Assembly (NCBI GenBank): GCA_965276635.1
Contig: CBDIBC010000005.1
Location: 682,001 to 746,000, forward strand
Origin: CBDIBC01 sp965276635
Lineage (GTDB): Bacteria; Actinomycetota; Acidimicrobiia; Acidimicrobiales; Palsa-688
Direction of reading: 5' to 3'
DNA: 64,000 nucleotides
Each line of letters begins with the position of its first letter. Positions within the stretch are counted from its first letter, which is position 1. The notes under the pieces are model-generated. The model did no database searches. It worked only from the letters and a program-made list of their open reading frames with translations, and was not told the DNA's origin. Of the stretch, positions 1 through 7,667 are shown piece by piece. The position numbers and the translations under genes were made by a program.

Positions 1-297
1 GAAGTCCCAGCGCACCACGCCCACCGGCCGATCGTCGGCCGCCGTCGCTGCGAGCTCGAGGGTCCACGCCGGGTCCCACACGGTGACGAAACCGGACGCG
101 ACCAGCGGGGCGCGCAGCGAGACCCGCCCGCCGACACCGGGAGTGCACGTGGATCTGTCCAGCCAGGCGGCCAGATGCGCGTCCTGGGTCACCGCGGCCC
201 ACAGCGCCTCCATCCGGACGGCGGCGATGTGGCGGTCGAAGCGCACCCCGGCGTGCCCGTCGTCCGCCCAGGTGATCACCCCGGCGGCAGCAGTCAT
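1..297 (-). CDS. SRPBCC/AHSA1-like domain protein (C-terminus outside window)
   Basis: The reverse strand reads from ATG at 297 without a stop to the window edge (99 codons). The N-terminal pattern V-R-F-D-R-H-I then R-M-E-A-L-W-A-A-V-T and A-A-W-L is the typical opening of activator-of-Hsp90-ATPase-like SRPBCC proteins: a beta strand, then the helix carrying an L/V-W-x-A-[LV]-T motif. These proteins have a helix-grip fold with a hydrophobic cavity and usually bind small ligands; the substrate cannot be inferred. The start overlaps the stop of the upstream aldo/keto reductase (ATGA), so the two are probably co-transcribed and translationally coupled. This ORF is recognised by translation of the window edge and is incomplete. 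Confidence 0.72.
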   Translation of the reverse strand, partial: MTAAAGVITWADDGHAGVRFDRHIAAVRMEALWAAVTQDAHLAAWLDRSTCTPGVGGRVSLRAPLVASGFVTVWDPAWTLELAATAADDRPVGVVRWDF

Positions 298-1322
298 GCA
301 GCCGTCTGCGGCGGGCTGTCGCCGTACCCGGCGGCCCGGGGGCCTGCCGGATAGCGATCGCCGGCCCACGCGCCGGCCGGCGAAAGCTGGTCGAGGCGGT
401 CCTGCTCGTCCGCCGACAGGCTCACAGCCAACGCCCCGATGTTCTCGTCGAGGTAGGTGCGTCGCTTGGTGCCGGGGATCGGTACCACGTCATCACCGCG
501 CCAGAGCACCCACGCCAGGGCCAGCTGGCCGGCCGTGCACCCCTTGGCCTTGGCCAGCTCGCCCACCGCGCCGACCAGCTCCAGGTTCCGATCGAAGTTG
601 GCCCCCTGGAAGCGAGGGTTGTGACGCCGGAAGTCGTCGGGGCCGAAGTCCTCGGGACTGGTGATCTGGCCCGTGAGGAAGCCGCGGCCGAGGGGGCTGA
701 ACGGCACGATGCCGATCCCCAGGCGGCGGGCGGTGGCCAGGACCGCCTCCTCCAGGTCGCGGGTCCACAGTGACCACTCGCTCTGCAGGGCGGTGATGGG
801 GTGCACGGTGACGGCCCGCTCCAGGGTCGCCGCGCTGGCCTCCGACAAGCCCAGGTACCTGACCTTGCCGTCGGCGACCAGGCCGGCCATGGCCCCCACC
901 GTCTCCTCGATGGGGACCTCGGGGTCCACCCGGTGCTGGTAGTACAGGTCGATGTGGTCGGTGCCCAGGCGGGCCAGGGACTCGTCACAGCAGCGACGGA
1001 CGTAGTCCGGCCGGCCGCTCACGCTCCGGCGACCGTCGCGGACCTCCAGGGCAAACTTGGTGGCGAGCACCACGCGGTGGCGGTGGTCGGCGATGGCCCG
1101 GCCGACCAGCTGCTCGTTCGCCCCACGGCCGTAGACGTTGGCGGTATCGAGGAAGAACACCCCCCGATCGATGGCTCGATGGATGGTGGCGATGGACTCG
1201 GTGTCGTCGACCGGCCCGTAGCTCTGGGACATGCCCATGCAGCCCAGACCCTCGGCCGACACCTCCAGACCAGTGGTGCCCAGGCGGCGGGTGGGGACAG
1301 CGTTTTCGGAGCGATCAGCCAT
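294..1322 (-). CDS. Aldo/keto reductase
   Basis: A 342-residue NADPH-dependent oxidoreductase of the AKR superfamily (TIM barrel), normal length for the YakC/AKR13-like group. Visible family features: the opening R-R-L-G-T-T-G-L-E-V-S and G-C-M-G-M-S; the tetrad Asp and Tyr in F-L-D-T-A-N-V-Y-G; the Lys in L-A-T-K-F; the His in Y-Y-Q-H-R-V-D-P; and the cofactor-binding segment V-P-I-P-G-T-K-R. It likely reduces aldehydes or ketones; the physiological substrate is unknown. The start is supported by a TACGGT -10 element (1329-1334) six bases upstream, giving a leaderless transcript. Its stop overlaps the next gene's start. Confidence 0.93.
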   Translation of the reverse strand: MADRSENAVPTRRLGTTGLEVSAEGLGCMGMSQSYGPVDDTESIATIHRAIDRGVFFLDTANVYGRGANEQLVGRAIADHRHRVVLATKFALEVRDGRRSVSGRPDYVRRCCDESLARLGTDHIDLYYQHRVDPEVPIEETVGAMAGLVADGKVRYLGLSEASAATLERAVTVHPITALQSEWSLWTRDLEEAVLATARRLGIGIVPFSPLGRGFLTGQITSPEDFGPDDFRRHNPRFQGANFDRNLELVGAVGELAKAKGCTAGQLALAWVLWRGDDVVPIPGTKRRTYLDENIGALAVSLSADEQDRLDQLSPAGAWAGDRYPAGPRAAGYGDSPPQTAA

Positions 1323-1328
1323 GCCTGC

Positions 1329-1334
1329 ACCGTA
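1329..1334 (-). promoter_or_regulatory. Leaderless -10 element of the aldo/keto reductase
   Basis: TACGGT read on the minus strand, 6 nt before the ATG at 1322; the spacing places the transcription start at or next to the start codon. Confidence 0.55.
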
Positions 1335-1370
1335 CCGGCGCCGGCCTGTAGGGCGCCGGGGCCAGGCGGG

Positions 1371-2249
1371 TCAGCGACCACCATCCTCGGGATCGTAGGT
1401 GGGCTCCTCCCACCACGGATGCCAGTCCGGCACGTCGCCCGGGACCTGCAGGCGCCACGTCGCCGGGCGCTTCTGCACGAACGCCTCGATGCCCTCGGCG
1501 GCGTCGGCGAGCGGACCGAGCAGGGCCATGGCCTGGGAGTCCATCCGGTGGGCGTCCATGGGGTGAGAGGCGCCGAGCATCCGCCACAGCATCTGGCGCA
1601 TGACGGCCGCCGACACCGGCGCCACGTTCGCAGCCATCTCCGCCGCCAGCGCCCGGGCCGCCGGCAACAGGTCCTCCGCCGGGTGCACGCTGCGGACCAG
1701 GCCACCACCAAGCGCCTCCGACGCAGAGAGCATACGCGCCGTCAGGCACCATTCCAGGGCCTGTGAGATGCCCACCAGGCGGGGCAGGAACCAGCTGCTG
1801 GCCGCCTCCGGCACGATCCCGCGCGCCCCGAACACGAACCCGACTTTGGCCCCCTCGGCGATCATCCGCACGTCCATCGGAAGGGTCATGGTGATGCCCA
1901 CGCCGACCGCCGGCCCGTTGATCGCGGCGATGACCGGCTTCAGGCACCGGAAAACCCGCAGACTGACCTGCCCTCCTGAGTCGCGTGGCGCAGCGCGCGC
2001 CAGCCGCTCGGCGGGCGCCCTGAACGTGGCCGAGCCTCCGGACAGGTCGGCGCCGGCACAGAACCCCCGACCCCGGCCGGTGACGATCACGACCCTGACC
2101 CCAGGATCAGCGTCGATGCGATCGAACGCATCCAGCAACTCGTCGCACATGCGCACGGTGAAGGCGTTGAGCCGATCCGGTCGGTCGAGGGTCACCGTGG
2201 CCACGCCGGGATCGGCGTCGACCTGGTAGCTGATCGTCTTGTAGTCCAC
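1371..2249 (-). CDS. Enoyl-CoA hydratase/isomerase family protein
   Basis: 292 residues with the crotonase fold. Seen: V-T-L-D-R-P-D-R-L-N-A-F near residue 19; the oxyanion-hole segment G-R-G-F-C-A-G-A-D-L near residue 62; and the second oxyanion segment P-V-I-A-A-I-N-G-P-A-V-G-V-G. The position of the first hydratase Glu reads G-A-R-G-I-V-P-E-A-A-S-S, retaining the P-E typical of this branch. It probably acts on an acyl-CoA in fatty acid or amino acid breakdown; hydratase versus isomerase activity cannot be decided. The start is GTG with no clear Shine-Dalgarno sequence; CAAACT six bases upstream is a near-match to the local -10 pattern. It is divergent from otsA. Confidence 0.9.
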   Translation of the reverse strand: MDYKTISYQVDADPGVATVTLDRPDRLNAFTVRMCDELLDAFDRIDADPGVRVVIVTGRGRGFCAGADLSGGSATFRAPAERLARAAPRDSGGQVSLRVFRCLKPVIAAINGPAVGVGITMTLPMDVRMIAEGAKVGFVFGARGIVPEAASSWFLPRLVGISQALEWCLTARMLSASEALGGGLVRSVHPAEDLLPAARALAAEMAANVAPVSAAVMRQMLWRMLGASHPMDAHRMDSQAMALLGPLADAAEGIEAFVQKRPATWRLQVPGDVPDWHPWWEEPTYDPEDGGR

Positions 2250-2300
2250 CCGGTCAGTTTGCCGTCAGGAGCACAGGACCGGCGGGCGGAGCGAACGACG

Positions 2301-2306
2301 TACGCT
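2301..2306 (+). promoter_or_regulatory. Leaderless -10 element of otsA
   Basis: TACGCT ends 6 nt before the ATG at 2313, which argues for this ATG over the upstream in-frame codon at 2259. Confidence 0.55.
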
Positions 2307-2312
2307 GCGACC

Positions 2313-3737
2313 ATGGCCGGTCCGGAAGCGCTGTTCGTGGTGGTAGCGAACCGACTGCCGGTAGACCGCGCCACCGACGACGACGGGACGGTCTCGTGGC
2401 AACCCAGCCCGGGCGGCCTGGTCACCGCGCTCGAGCCCGTGATGCGCAACCAGCGGGGCACGTGGGTGGGCTGGACCGGCGCCGCCGACGAGAAGCTGGA
2501 TCCGTTCGACGCCGAGGGCATGCACCTCGTGCCGGTATCGCTGTCGGAGACCGAGGTCGCCGACTACTACGAGGGGTTCGCCAACGCCACCCTGTGGCCT
2601 CTCTACCACGACGTCACCGCCCCACCCCGCTTCACCCGGCGGTGGTGGGATTCCTACGTCGAGGTGAACCGGCGGTTCGCCGACACGGCGGCGCTGGAGT
2701 CGGGCAAAGGAGCGGCGGTCTGGGTCCAGGACTACCAGCTCCAGCTCGTGCCGGCGATGCTGCGCCGGGCTCGCCCCGACCTGCGGATCGGGTTCTTCAA
2801 CCACATCCCGTTCCCCGGCTACGAGATCTACTCCCGGCTGCCGTGGCGCCGGCAGGTCGTCGAGGGCCAGCTCGGAGCCGACCTCATCGGATTCCAACGT
2901 CGCGACGACGCCTCGAACTTCTTGCGCGCCGCCCGCCGGTTGACCGGCGCGACGACGCGCGGATCGGTCATCGAGCTGCCGGCCGCCGGCGGGCAGCCGG
3001 CCCGCAGCCTCCGAGCCGCATCCTTCCCCATCTCCATCGACGTCGCCGGCCTGGAGGACCTGGCCCGCTCTCCCGCCGTCCAGGCACGCATCGAGGAGCT
3101 GCGCGAGGAGCTCGGCCATCCCGACGTGGTGCTGCTCGGCGTCGACCGGCTCGATTACACCAAGGGCATCCTGCACCGCCTGGACGCCTACGGCGAGCTG
3201 CTGGCCGAAGGGCTGCTCACCCCGCCGGGCACCGTCCTGGTCCAGGTGGCCAGCCCCAGCCGCGAGCGCGTCGCCGAGTACCAGGAGCTGCGCGGGCAGG
3301 TGGAGAGCATCGTGGGTCGCCTGAACGGCGACTACTCCACGGTGGGGAACCCGGCCGTCCACTATCTCCACCAATCCTTCCCTCGCGAGGAGATGGCGGC
3401 GCTCTACCAGGTGGCCGACGTCATGCTCGTCACCCCCCTGCGCGACGGCATGAACCTGGTGGCCAAGGAATACGTGGCCTGCCACTACGACCTTCGCGGC
3501 GCGCTGGTTCTCTCGGAGTTCACCGGCGCCGCCGACGAGCTGCGTCAGGCGTTCGGCGTGAACCCCTACGACATCGACGGGATGAAGGCGGCCATCCTCG
3601 ACGCCGTGCGGGTCAGTCCGGCGGAGGCGGCGCGCCGCATGCGAGCGCTTCGCCGCCGGGTCCGTGAAGCCGATGTCCACCACTGGGCTGGCGCCTTCCT
3701 GGGTGCCCTCGGCATGGTCACCAACCCCGGCGGCTGA
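2313..3737 (+). CDS. otsA: Trehalose-6-phosphate synthase
   Basis: 474 residues, the usual length of bacterial OtsA (GT20, GT-B fold). It transfers glucose from a nucleotide-glucose donor to glucose-6-phosphate, the first step of trehalose synthesis for osmotic and desiccation stress. Seen in order: V-V-A-N-R-L-P-V at the N-terminus, W-V-G-W-T-G, W-V-Q-D-Y-Q-L-Q-L-V-P, H-I-P-F-P near residue 168, G-V-D-R-L-D-Y-T-K-G in the second Rossmann domain, and D-G-M-N-L-V-A-K-E-Y near residue 380, which holds the donor-binding residues. No trehalose phosphatase (otsB) lies next to it in the window. The chosen start follows a leaderless -10 element; 18 upstream codons are in frame but unlike the family. 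Confidence 0.95.
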   Translation: MAGPEALFVVVANRLPVDRATDDDGTVSWQPSPGGLVTALEPVMRNQRGTWVGWTGAADEKLDPFDAEGMHLVPVSLSETEVADYYEGFANATLWPLYHDVTAPPRFTRRWWDSYVEVNRRFADTAALESGKGAAVWVQDYQLQLVPAMLRRARPDLRIGFFNHIPFPGYEIYSRLPWRRQVVEGQLGADLIGFQRRDDASNFLRAARRLTGATTRGSVIELPAAGGQPARSLRAASFPISIDVAGLEDLARSPAVQARIEELREELGHPDVVLLGVDRLDYTKGILHRLDAYGELLAEGLLTPPGTVLVQVASPSRERVAEYQELRGQVESIVGRLNGDYSTVGNPAVHYLHQSFPREEMAALYQVADVMLVTPLRDGMNLVAKEYVACHYDLRGALVLSEFTGAADELRQAFGVNPYDIDGMKAAILDAVRVSPAEAARRMRALRRRVREADVHHWAGAFLGALGMVTNPGG

Positions 3738-3757
3738 GCGCCTCGAACTGGGCGCCT

Positions 3758-3771
3758 CGAACATGTGTTCG
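3758..3771 (+). promoter_or_regulatory. LexA-type SOS box upstream of alkB
   Basis: CGAACATGTGTTCG fits the Gram-positive/actinobacterial LexA operator CGAAC-N4-GTTCG. It lies directly upstream of the -10 element at 3774-3779, where bound LexA would block RNA polymerase. It is the only such match I noticed in the window. The gene behind it encodes a DNA repair enzyme, which strengthens the call. Confidence 0.8.
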
Positions 3772-3773
3772 CC

Positions 3774-3779
3774 TATGCT
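3774..3779 (+). promoter_or_regulatory. Leaderless -10 element of alkB
   Basis: TATGCT, 6 nt before the ATG at 3786 and 2 nt after the SOS box. Confidence 0.6.
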
Positions 3780-3785
3780 GGGTGC

Positions 3786-4394
3786 ATGGCGATGCAGGCC
3801 AACCTCTTCAGCGTCGGGCCGGTCGAGGTTCGCCGCGATACCCCCTTCGAGCGCATCGACCTGGGGGACGGCGCTTGGGTCGACGTGGCGCGGGCCTGGC
3901 TGGGCGGTGCCGACGAGGTCCTGGGCCGCCTGGTGCAGACGGTGGAGTGGCGCCAACGGCGGCGACGGATGTACGACCGGATCGTCGACGAGCCCCGCCT
4001 GACGCACTGGTACCGGGCGGGCGACCCGCTGCCCGACGAGGCCCTGGCCTGGTTCAGGCTGGCCATGGGCCGCCGGTACGGAGTGCAGTTCGGGGCCGTC
4101 GGGCTGAACCACTACCGCGGGGGTCCCGACAGCGTCGCCTTCCACGCCGACCGGGAGCTGCGCCACCTCGACGACACCCTGGTCGCCATTCTCACCTTGG
4201 GCGGGGCCCGCCCGTTCCTGCTCCGCCCCCAGGGCGGCGGACGGTCCGTCGACCTGCGTCCGGCGTCGGGCGACGTGGTGGTGATGGGCGGGCGCTGCCA
4301 GGCGGCCTGGGAGCACGCGGTCCCGAAGGTGGCGGCCGCAGGGCCCCGGGTGAGCGCGTCCGTTCGGTGGGTACGTCGGCCCCCGGCGCCGTGA
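3786..4394 (+). CDS. alkB: AlkB-like 2-oxoglutarate/Fe(II) dioxygenase (alkylated DNA repair)
   Basis: 202 residues. AlkB enzymes oxidatively remove methyl and etheno lesions (1-meA, 3-meC) from DNA or RNA using Fe(II), O2 and 2-oxoglutarate. Seen: the iron ligands H-x-D in F-H-A-D-R-E near residue 115 and a distal His in W-E-H-A-V-P-K; the 2-oxoglutarate-binding Arg region R-V-S-A-S-V-R-W-V-R near the C-terminus; and N-H-Y-R-G-G, an equivalent of the N-x-Y motif before the iron site. The ATG at 3786 is preferred over 3765 because a -10 element lies 6 nt upstream. The SOS box suggests LexA control. It is convergent with the UPF0182 gene. Confidence 0.92.
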   Translation: MAMQANLFSVGPVEVRRDTPFERIDLGDGAWVDVARAWLGGADEVLGRLVQTVEWRQRRRRMYDRIVDEPRLTHWYRAGDPLPDEALAWFRLAMGRRYGVQFGAVGLNHYRGGPDSVAFHADRELRHLDDTLVAILTLGGARPFLLRPQGGGRSVDLRPASGDVVVMGGRCQAAWEHAVPKVAAAGPRVSASVRWVRRPPAP

Positions 4395-4421
4395 GCGGCT
4401 GTGGCAGAACCGGGGGCGCTC

Positions 4422-7400
4422 CTACCCCGAGCTGGGCGGGGTCGACCCGGCGGTCGTCGACGAGGTGGCCGGGACCGGGAGGGTCGTGGTGGTACCCGGG
4501 GTGCTCTGCCCGCCCAGGGCCTGGGCCTGGGCGATGGCCTGCTCGGCGGCGTTCACCGAAGACTGATAGGCGGCCAGGTTGCCGGCCTTCAGGGCGGCAT
4601 TGGCGGTGGCGAAGTCCTGCTGGGCCTGGGCGATCAGCGACGCCACCGTCTGACCCGAGGCGGGCGGCGGGACAGTGCTCGCCGGCGAGGGCGGCGTGGT
4701 GGTCGACGTCGTGGTGGACGAGGAGCCGGTGCTCCCCCCGATGCTGCCGCCGCCTGGGGTGTTCACCGTCGTGCGCTGCTCGTTGGCATACGAGGTGTTG
4801 CAGTACGAGGCGAAGGGCTGGGACCCGTCGCCGTTGGTGATGGGACAGAGGGCGCCGTCGAGAGACGCGTTGTCGCTGTGGTAGGCGGTGCCGTTGTAGA
4901 CGACCACCACGTCCTTCAACGTCGGCACCAGGTTGGCGTTCGACTCGACATACACGGGCTGCACGTACAGGAGCGTCTGGTCGACCGGGATGGCCTCAAC
5001 CTGCCCCAGGATGACCTGGGACCCGCCCTGGTTCAGCAGGGTCAGCTCGCTGGAGATGGCGGTGTTCGAGCGGATGGCGTTCACGATCAGGGCCGGCCCG
5101 TCGACGTTGTTCTGCGGAGGCGTCTCGTAGAGGTGGAGCTGCCCATAGTCGTTCGGGTCGCCGGACGCGGTCATGAACGCGGTCAGGTTCTGGCTCTTGT
5201 CCGACTGCGAGACAGGGACGAACGGCTGCAGCGACAGGAACGTGAGCTGGGTCTGGCCGGGCAGGTGCCCGATGAGGTACTCGGGGTCGAGGCGAGGCGT
5301 CTGCGGCACGGCAGCAGCTATCCCGCCGGGGCCGGCGGCCGCGGCCGGGAGGGCCGCACCCAGGTTGCTGTTGCTCAGCGAACCGCTGCCGGGATCTTGG
5401 CTTATGGTCCACGCCTGGGCCTGCGAGTAGAAGTCCGGGGCGTCGTTCAGGTGGTAGCGGCCGTACATGTTGGTCTGCACCCGGAAGAGGTCCTCGGGGT
5501 AACGGAAGTGCGCGGTGATGCCGGGGATCAGGGTGTTGGCCTTCGACACCGGGGTGAACAGGTCGGAGAAGGCCCGCTCGTACACCTGGATGACCGGGTC
5601 CTTGTTGTCGACCACGAAGAAGTACATGGAGCCGGTGTAGGCGTTGATGACGACCTTCACCGAGTTGCGGACGTAGTTGAACTGGCTGGACAGGCCGCTG
5701 CCCGCCGGGACCCGGTCGGTCTTCGCCGTCTGCGAGTACGGGTAGTTGGCGCTGGTCGTGTACGCGTCCTGGATCCAGTACAGCTGGTTGTTCAGCACCA
5801 CGGCGTAGGGATCGGCGTCGTAGCGCAGGAACGGCGCCGCCTTGCGCACCCGATCACCGATGTTGCGGATGTACATGACCCGCGAGCTGGACGTGACCTG
5901 GCCGGAGAGGACCATGTTGAAGTCCCCGAAGCGCAGGGCGAACGCGGCGCGCCGGATGATGCTCCCGGCGGGCACCCCGCCCGTCCCGCCATAGTGGGTC
6001 GACGACTGTGCGCCGTTGGAGGTCTCGTAGTCCAGCTCCGCTTGCTTGGAGTTCGCCACCGCGAAGCCGGCCGACGACGAGCCCTGCCCGTAGTACACCT
6101 GTGCCCCCCGCCCCGCCAGGGCTGGTACCCCACTGGGCGGGATGCCCGACAGCGAGAAGTTCGGTGTGCCGTCACCGTTCACTCCCTGCTGGCTGGCCGG
6201 TACCACCACCGAGCCGTACCCATGGGTGTACTGCAGCTTCTGGTTCACGAAGCCGCTCGGCACCCCGTTCTCGTTCAGCTCGCGCATGGACGTGATGACC
6301 TGGGTGACGGTGTCGCCCGACGCCCCGGCCAGGTTGTAGCGGTCGACCGCCAGATCGTTGAACTGGTAGTAGTTCCGCAGGGCCTGGTACTTGTCGAAGG
6401 TGTTGCTGACCTGCTTGGGGTCGAGGAGGCGGACGTTGGCGAGCGTCTGCTCGTTCGCCACGGCCGCCGGGGTGGTGCCGGTGACCTGTGAGGCGTTGAT
6501 GGCCTTGTTCCCCGGATAGCCCTGGGTCACCGTCACCTGGCTAGGGGTTATGCCGTACGCCCGCTGGGTGGCATCGATGTTTCGCTGGATGTAGGGCGTC
6601 TCGCGCGACAGCTCGGACGGGCTGACGCGCAGCGCCTGGTAGAGAGCCGGGTACACGCCGCCGAGGAGGATCCACACCAGGGCCCACAGGCCCACCGCCA
6701 CAATGGGCAGCGTCCACCCCTTGCGGCGGATGTTGTAGAGGAACAGGCCGGCGGCGATGACCGCGATGGCGATGAGGATGATGTCGGCGGGCGCGTTGGC
6801 GTGCACGCTCGTGGCGGTGGCCCCCTGGACCAGGTGCCGGTTCGACAGCACCAGCTCGAGGCGCTCGAAGTAGTAGTCCACGCCCTTGATCAGGGCCAGG
6901 ATGCCGAGGATCACCGACACCTGGGTCTTCACTGCCGCGGTCACGCGCTGGCCCTGGCCCTGGAACCGGATGGCGCCGTTCAGGTAGTGGGCCACCAGGG
7001 TGATGACGAGGATGATGATGATCGCCTCGAAGAACCAGCCCAACAGGAACTTGATGAACGGCAGCTGGAAGACGTAGAAGCCCACGTCGAGGTGGTTCTG
7101 GGGGTCGCTGCGGTGGAAGCTGACGCCGTAGCGGAGCAGGTCCCAGTTGTTCCACTGGGCGTTGGCGCCGGCACCAGCGAAGATGGCGAAGATGGCAGAG
7201 GTCACCAGGCGGACGGCGCGGGCGTGGGGGCGCACCACCTCCCGGTAGCGCTCGACCAGCTCGTCGTCCTGCCCCGGGGCCAGCACCGCGGGCGCGACCC
7301 GATCGGCGACGGTCAGGCTGACGAGGACCAGGACGAAGAAGATGAGGATGAACGACAGGCCGAGCAGGACCTTGGTGACGAGCACGCCGCGGAAGACCGA

Positions 7401-7565
7401 CGTGAAGTGGACCTCGGAGAACCAGAGGTAGTCGGTCCAAAACCGGGCCAGGCTACGGAGCGAGATCAGCAGCAGGATGACGACGACGACACCGACGAGG
7501 ACACCGACGCGCAGCCTCCGGGAGGCGCGTGGCATCCGTCGGGGGAAGTCGGCTGGGGTTCGCAT
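4422..7565 (-). CDS. UPF0182 family large membrane protein
   Basis: 1047 residues, matching the usual 900-1050 of the UPF0182 (COG1615) family found in actinobacteria and some other phyla. The N-terminal third has about seven hydrophobic helices (first about residues 19-40, I-L-L-L-I-S-L-R, with family-typical F-W-T-D-Y-L-W-F-S-E-V following). A long extracytoplasmic region follows with family motifs such as R-E-T-P-Y-I-Q-R-N-I-D-A-T near residue 335 and Y-V-R-N-S-V-K-V-V-I-N-A-Y-T-G. The last 130 residues are rich in Ser, Thr, Gly and Pro, then Ala/Gln helical. Function is unknown for the family. A TAGGCT element lies 10 nt before the start, suggesting a very short leader. Confidence 0.93.
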   Translation of the reverse strand: MRTPADFPRRMPRASRRLRVGVLVGVVVVILLLISLRSLARFWTDYLWFSEVHFTSVFRGVLVTKVLLGLSFILIFFVLVLVSLTVADRVAPAVLAPGQDDELVERYREVVRPHARAVRLVTSAIFAIFAGAGANAQWNNWDLLRYGVSFHRSDPQNHLDVGFYVFQLPFIKFLLGWFFEAIIIILVITLVAHYLNGAIRFQGQGQRVTAAVKTQVSVILGILALIKGVDYYFERLELVLSNRHLVQGATATSVHANAPADIILIAIAVIAAGLFLYNIRRKGWTLPIVAVGLWALVWILLGGVYPALYQALRVSPSELSRETPYIQRNIDATQRAYGITPSQVTVTQGYPGNKAINASQVTGTTPAAVANEQTLANVRLLDPKQVSNTFDKYQALRNYYQFNDLAVDRYNLAGASGDTVTQVITSMRELNENGVPSGFVNQKLQYTHGYGSVVVPASQQGVNGDGTPNFSLSGIPPSGVPALAGRGAQVYYGQGSSSAGFAVANSKQAELDYETSNGAQSSTHYGGTGGVPAGSIIRRAAFALRFGDFNMVLSGQVTSSSRVMYIRNIGDRVRKAAPFLRYDADPYAVVLNNQLYWIQDAYTTSANYPYSQTAKTDRVPAGSGLSSQFNYVRNSVKVVINAYTGSMYFFVVDNKDPVIQVYERAFSDLFTPVSKANTLIPGITAHFRYPEDLFRVQTNMYGRYHLNDAPDFYSQAQAWTISQDPGSGSLSNSNLGAALPAAAAGPGGIAAAVPQTPRLDPEYLIGHLPGQTQLTFLSLQPFVPVSQSDKSQNLTAFMTASGDPNDYGQLHLYETPPQNNVDGPALIVNAIRSNTAISSELTLLNQGGSQVILGQVEAIPVDQTLLYVQPVYVESNANLVPTLKDVVVVYNGTAYHSDNASLDGALCPITNGDGSQPFASYCNTSYANEQRTTVNTPGGGSIGGSTGSSSTTTSTTTPPSPASTVPPPASGQTVASLIAQAQQDFATANAALKAGNLAAYQSSVNAAEQAIAQAQALGGQSTPGTTTTLPVPATSSTTAGSTPPSSG

Positions 7566-7667
7566 GTCGGGCGGGAGCCTACCGGGGCCGGTCCGGCCGT
7601 GGCGGCGCGGCCGGCCCCGTCACACGACGGGGCGGACGCGTGCTATCGGCGGCGTGGTCCCTCAGCC

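Noticed and set aside
83..664. 193-codon plus-strand frame at the window start
   Set aside because: Antisense to the SRPBCC and aldo/keto reductase genes; Arg/Pro/Ser shadow composition.
4401..6491. Long plus-strand open frame opposite the UPF0182 gene
   Set aside because: Shadow of the UPF0182 coding frame; no domain and no start signal.
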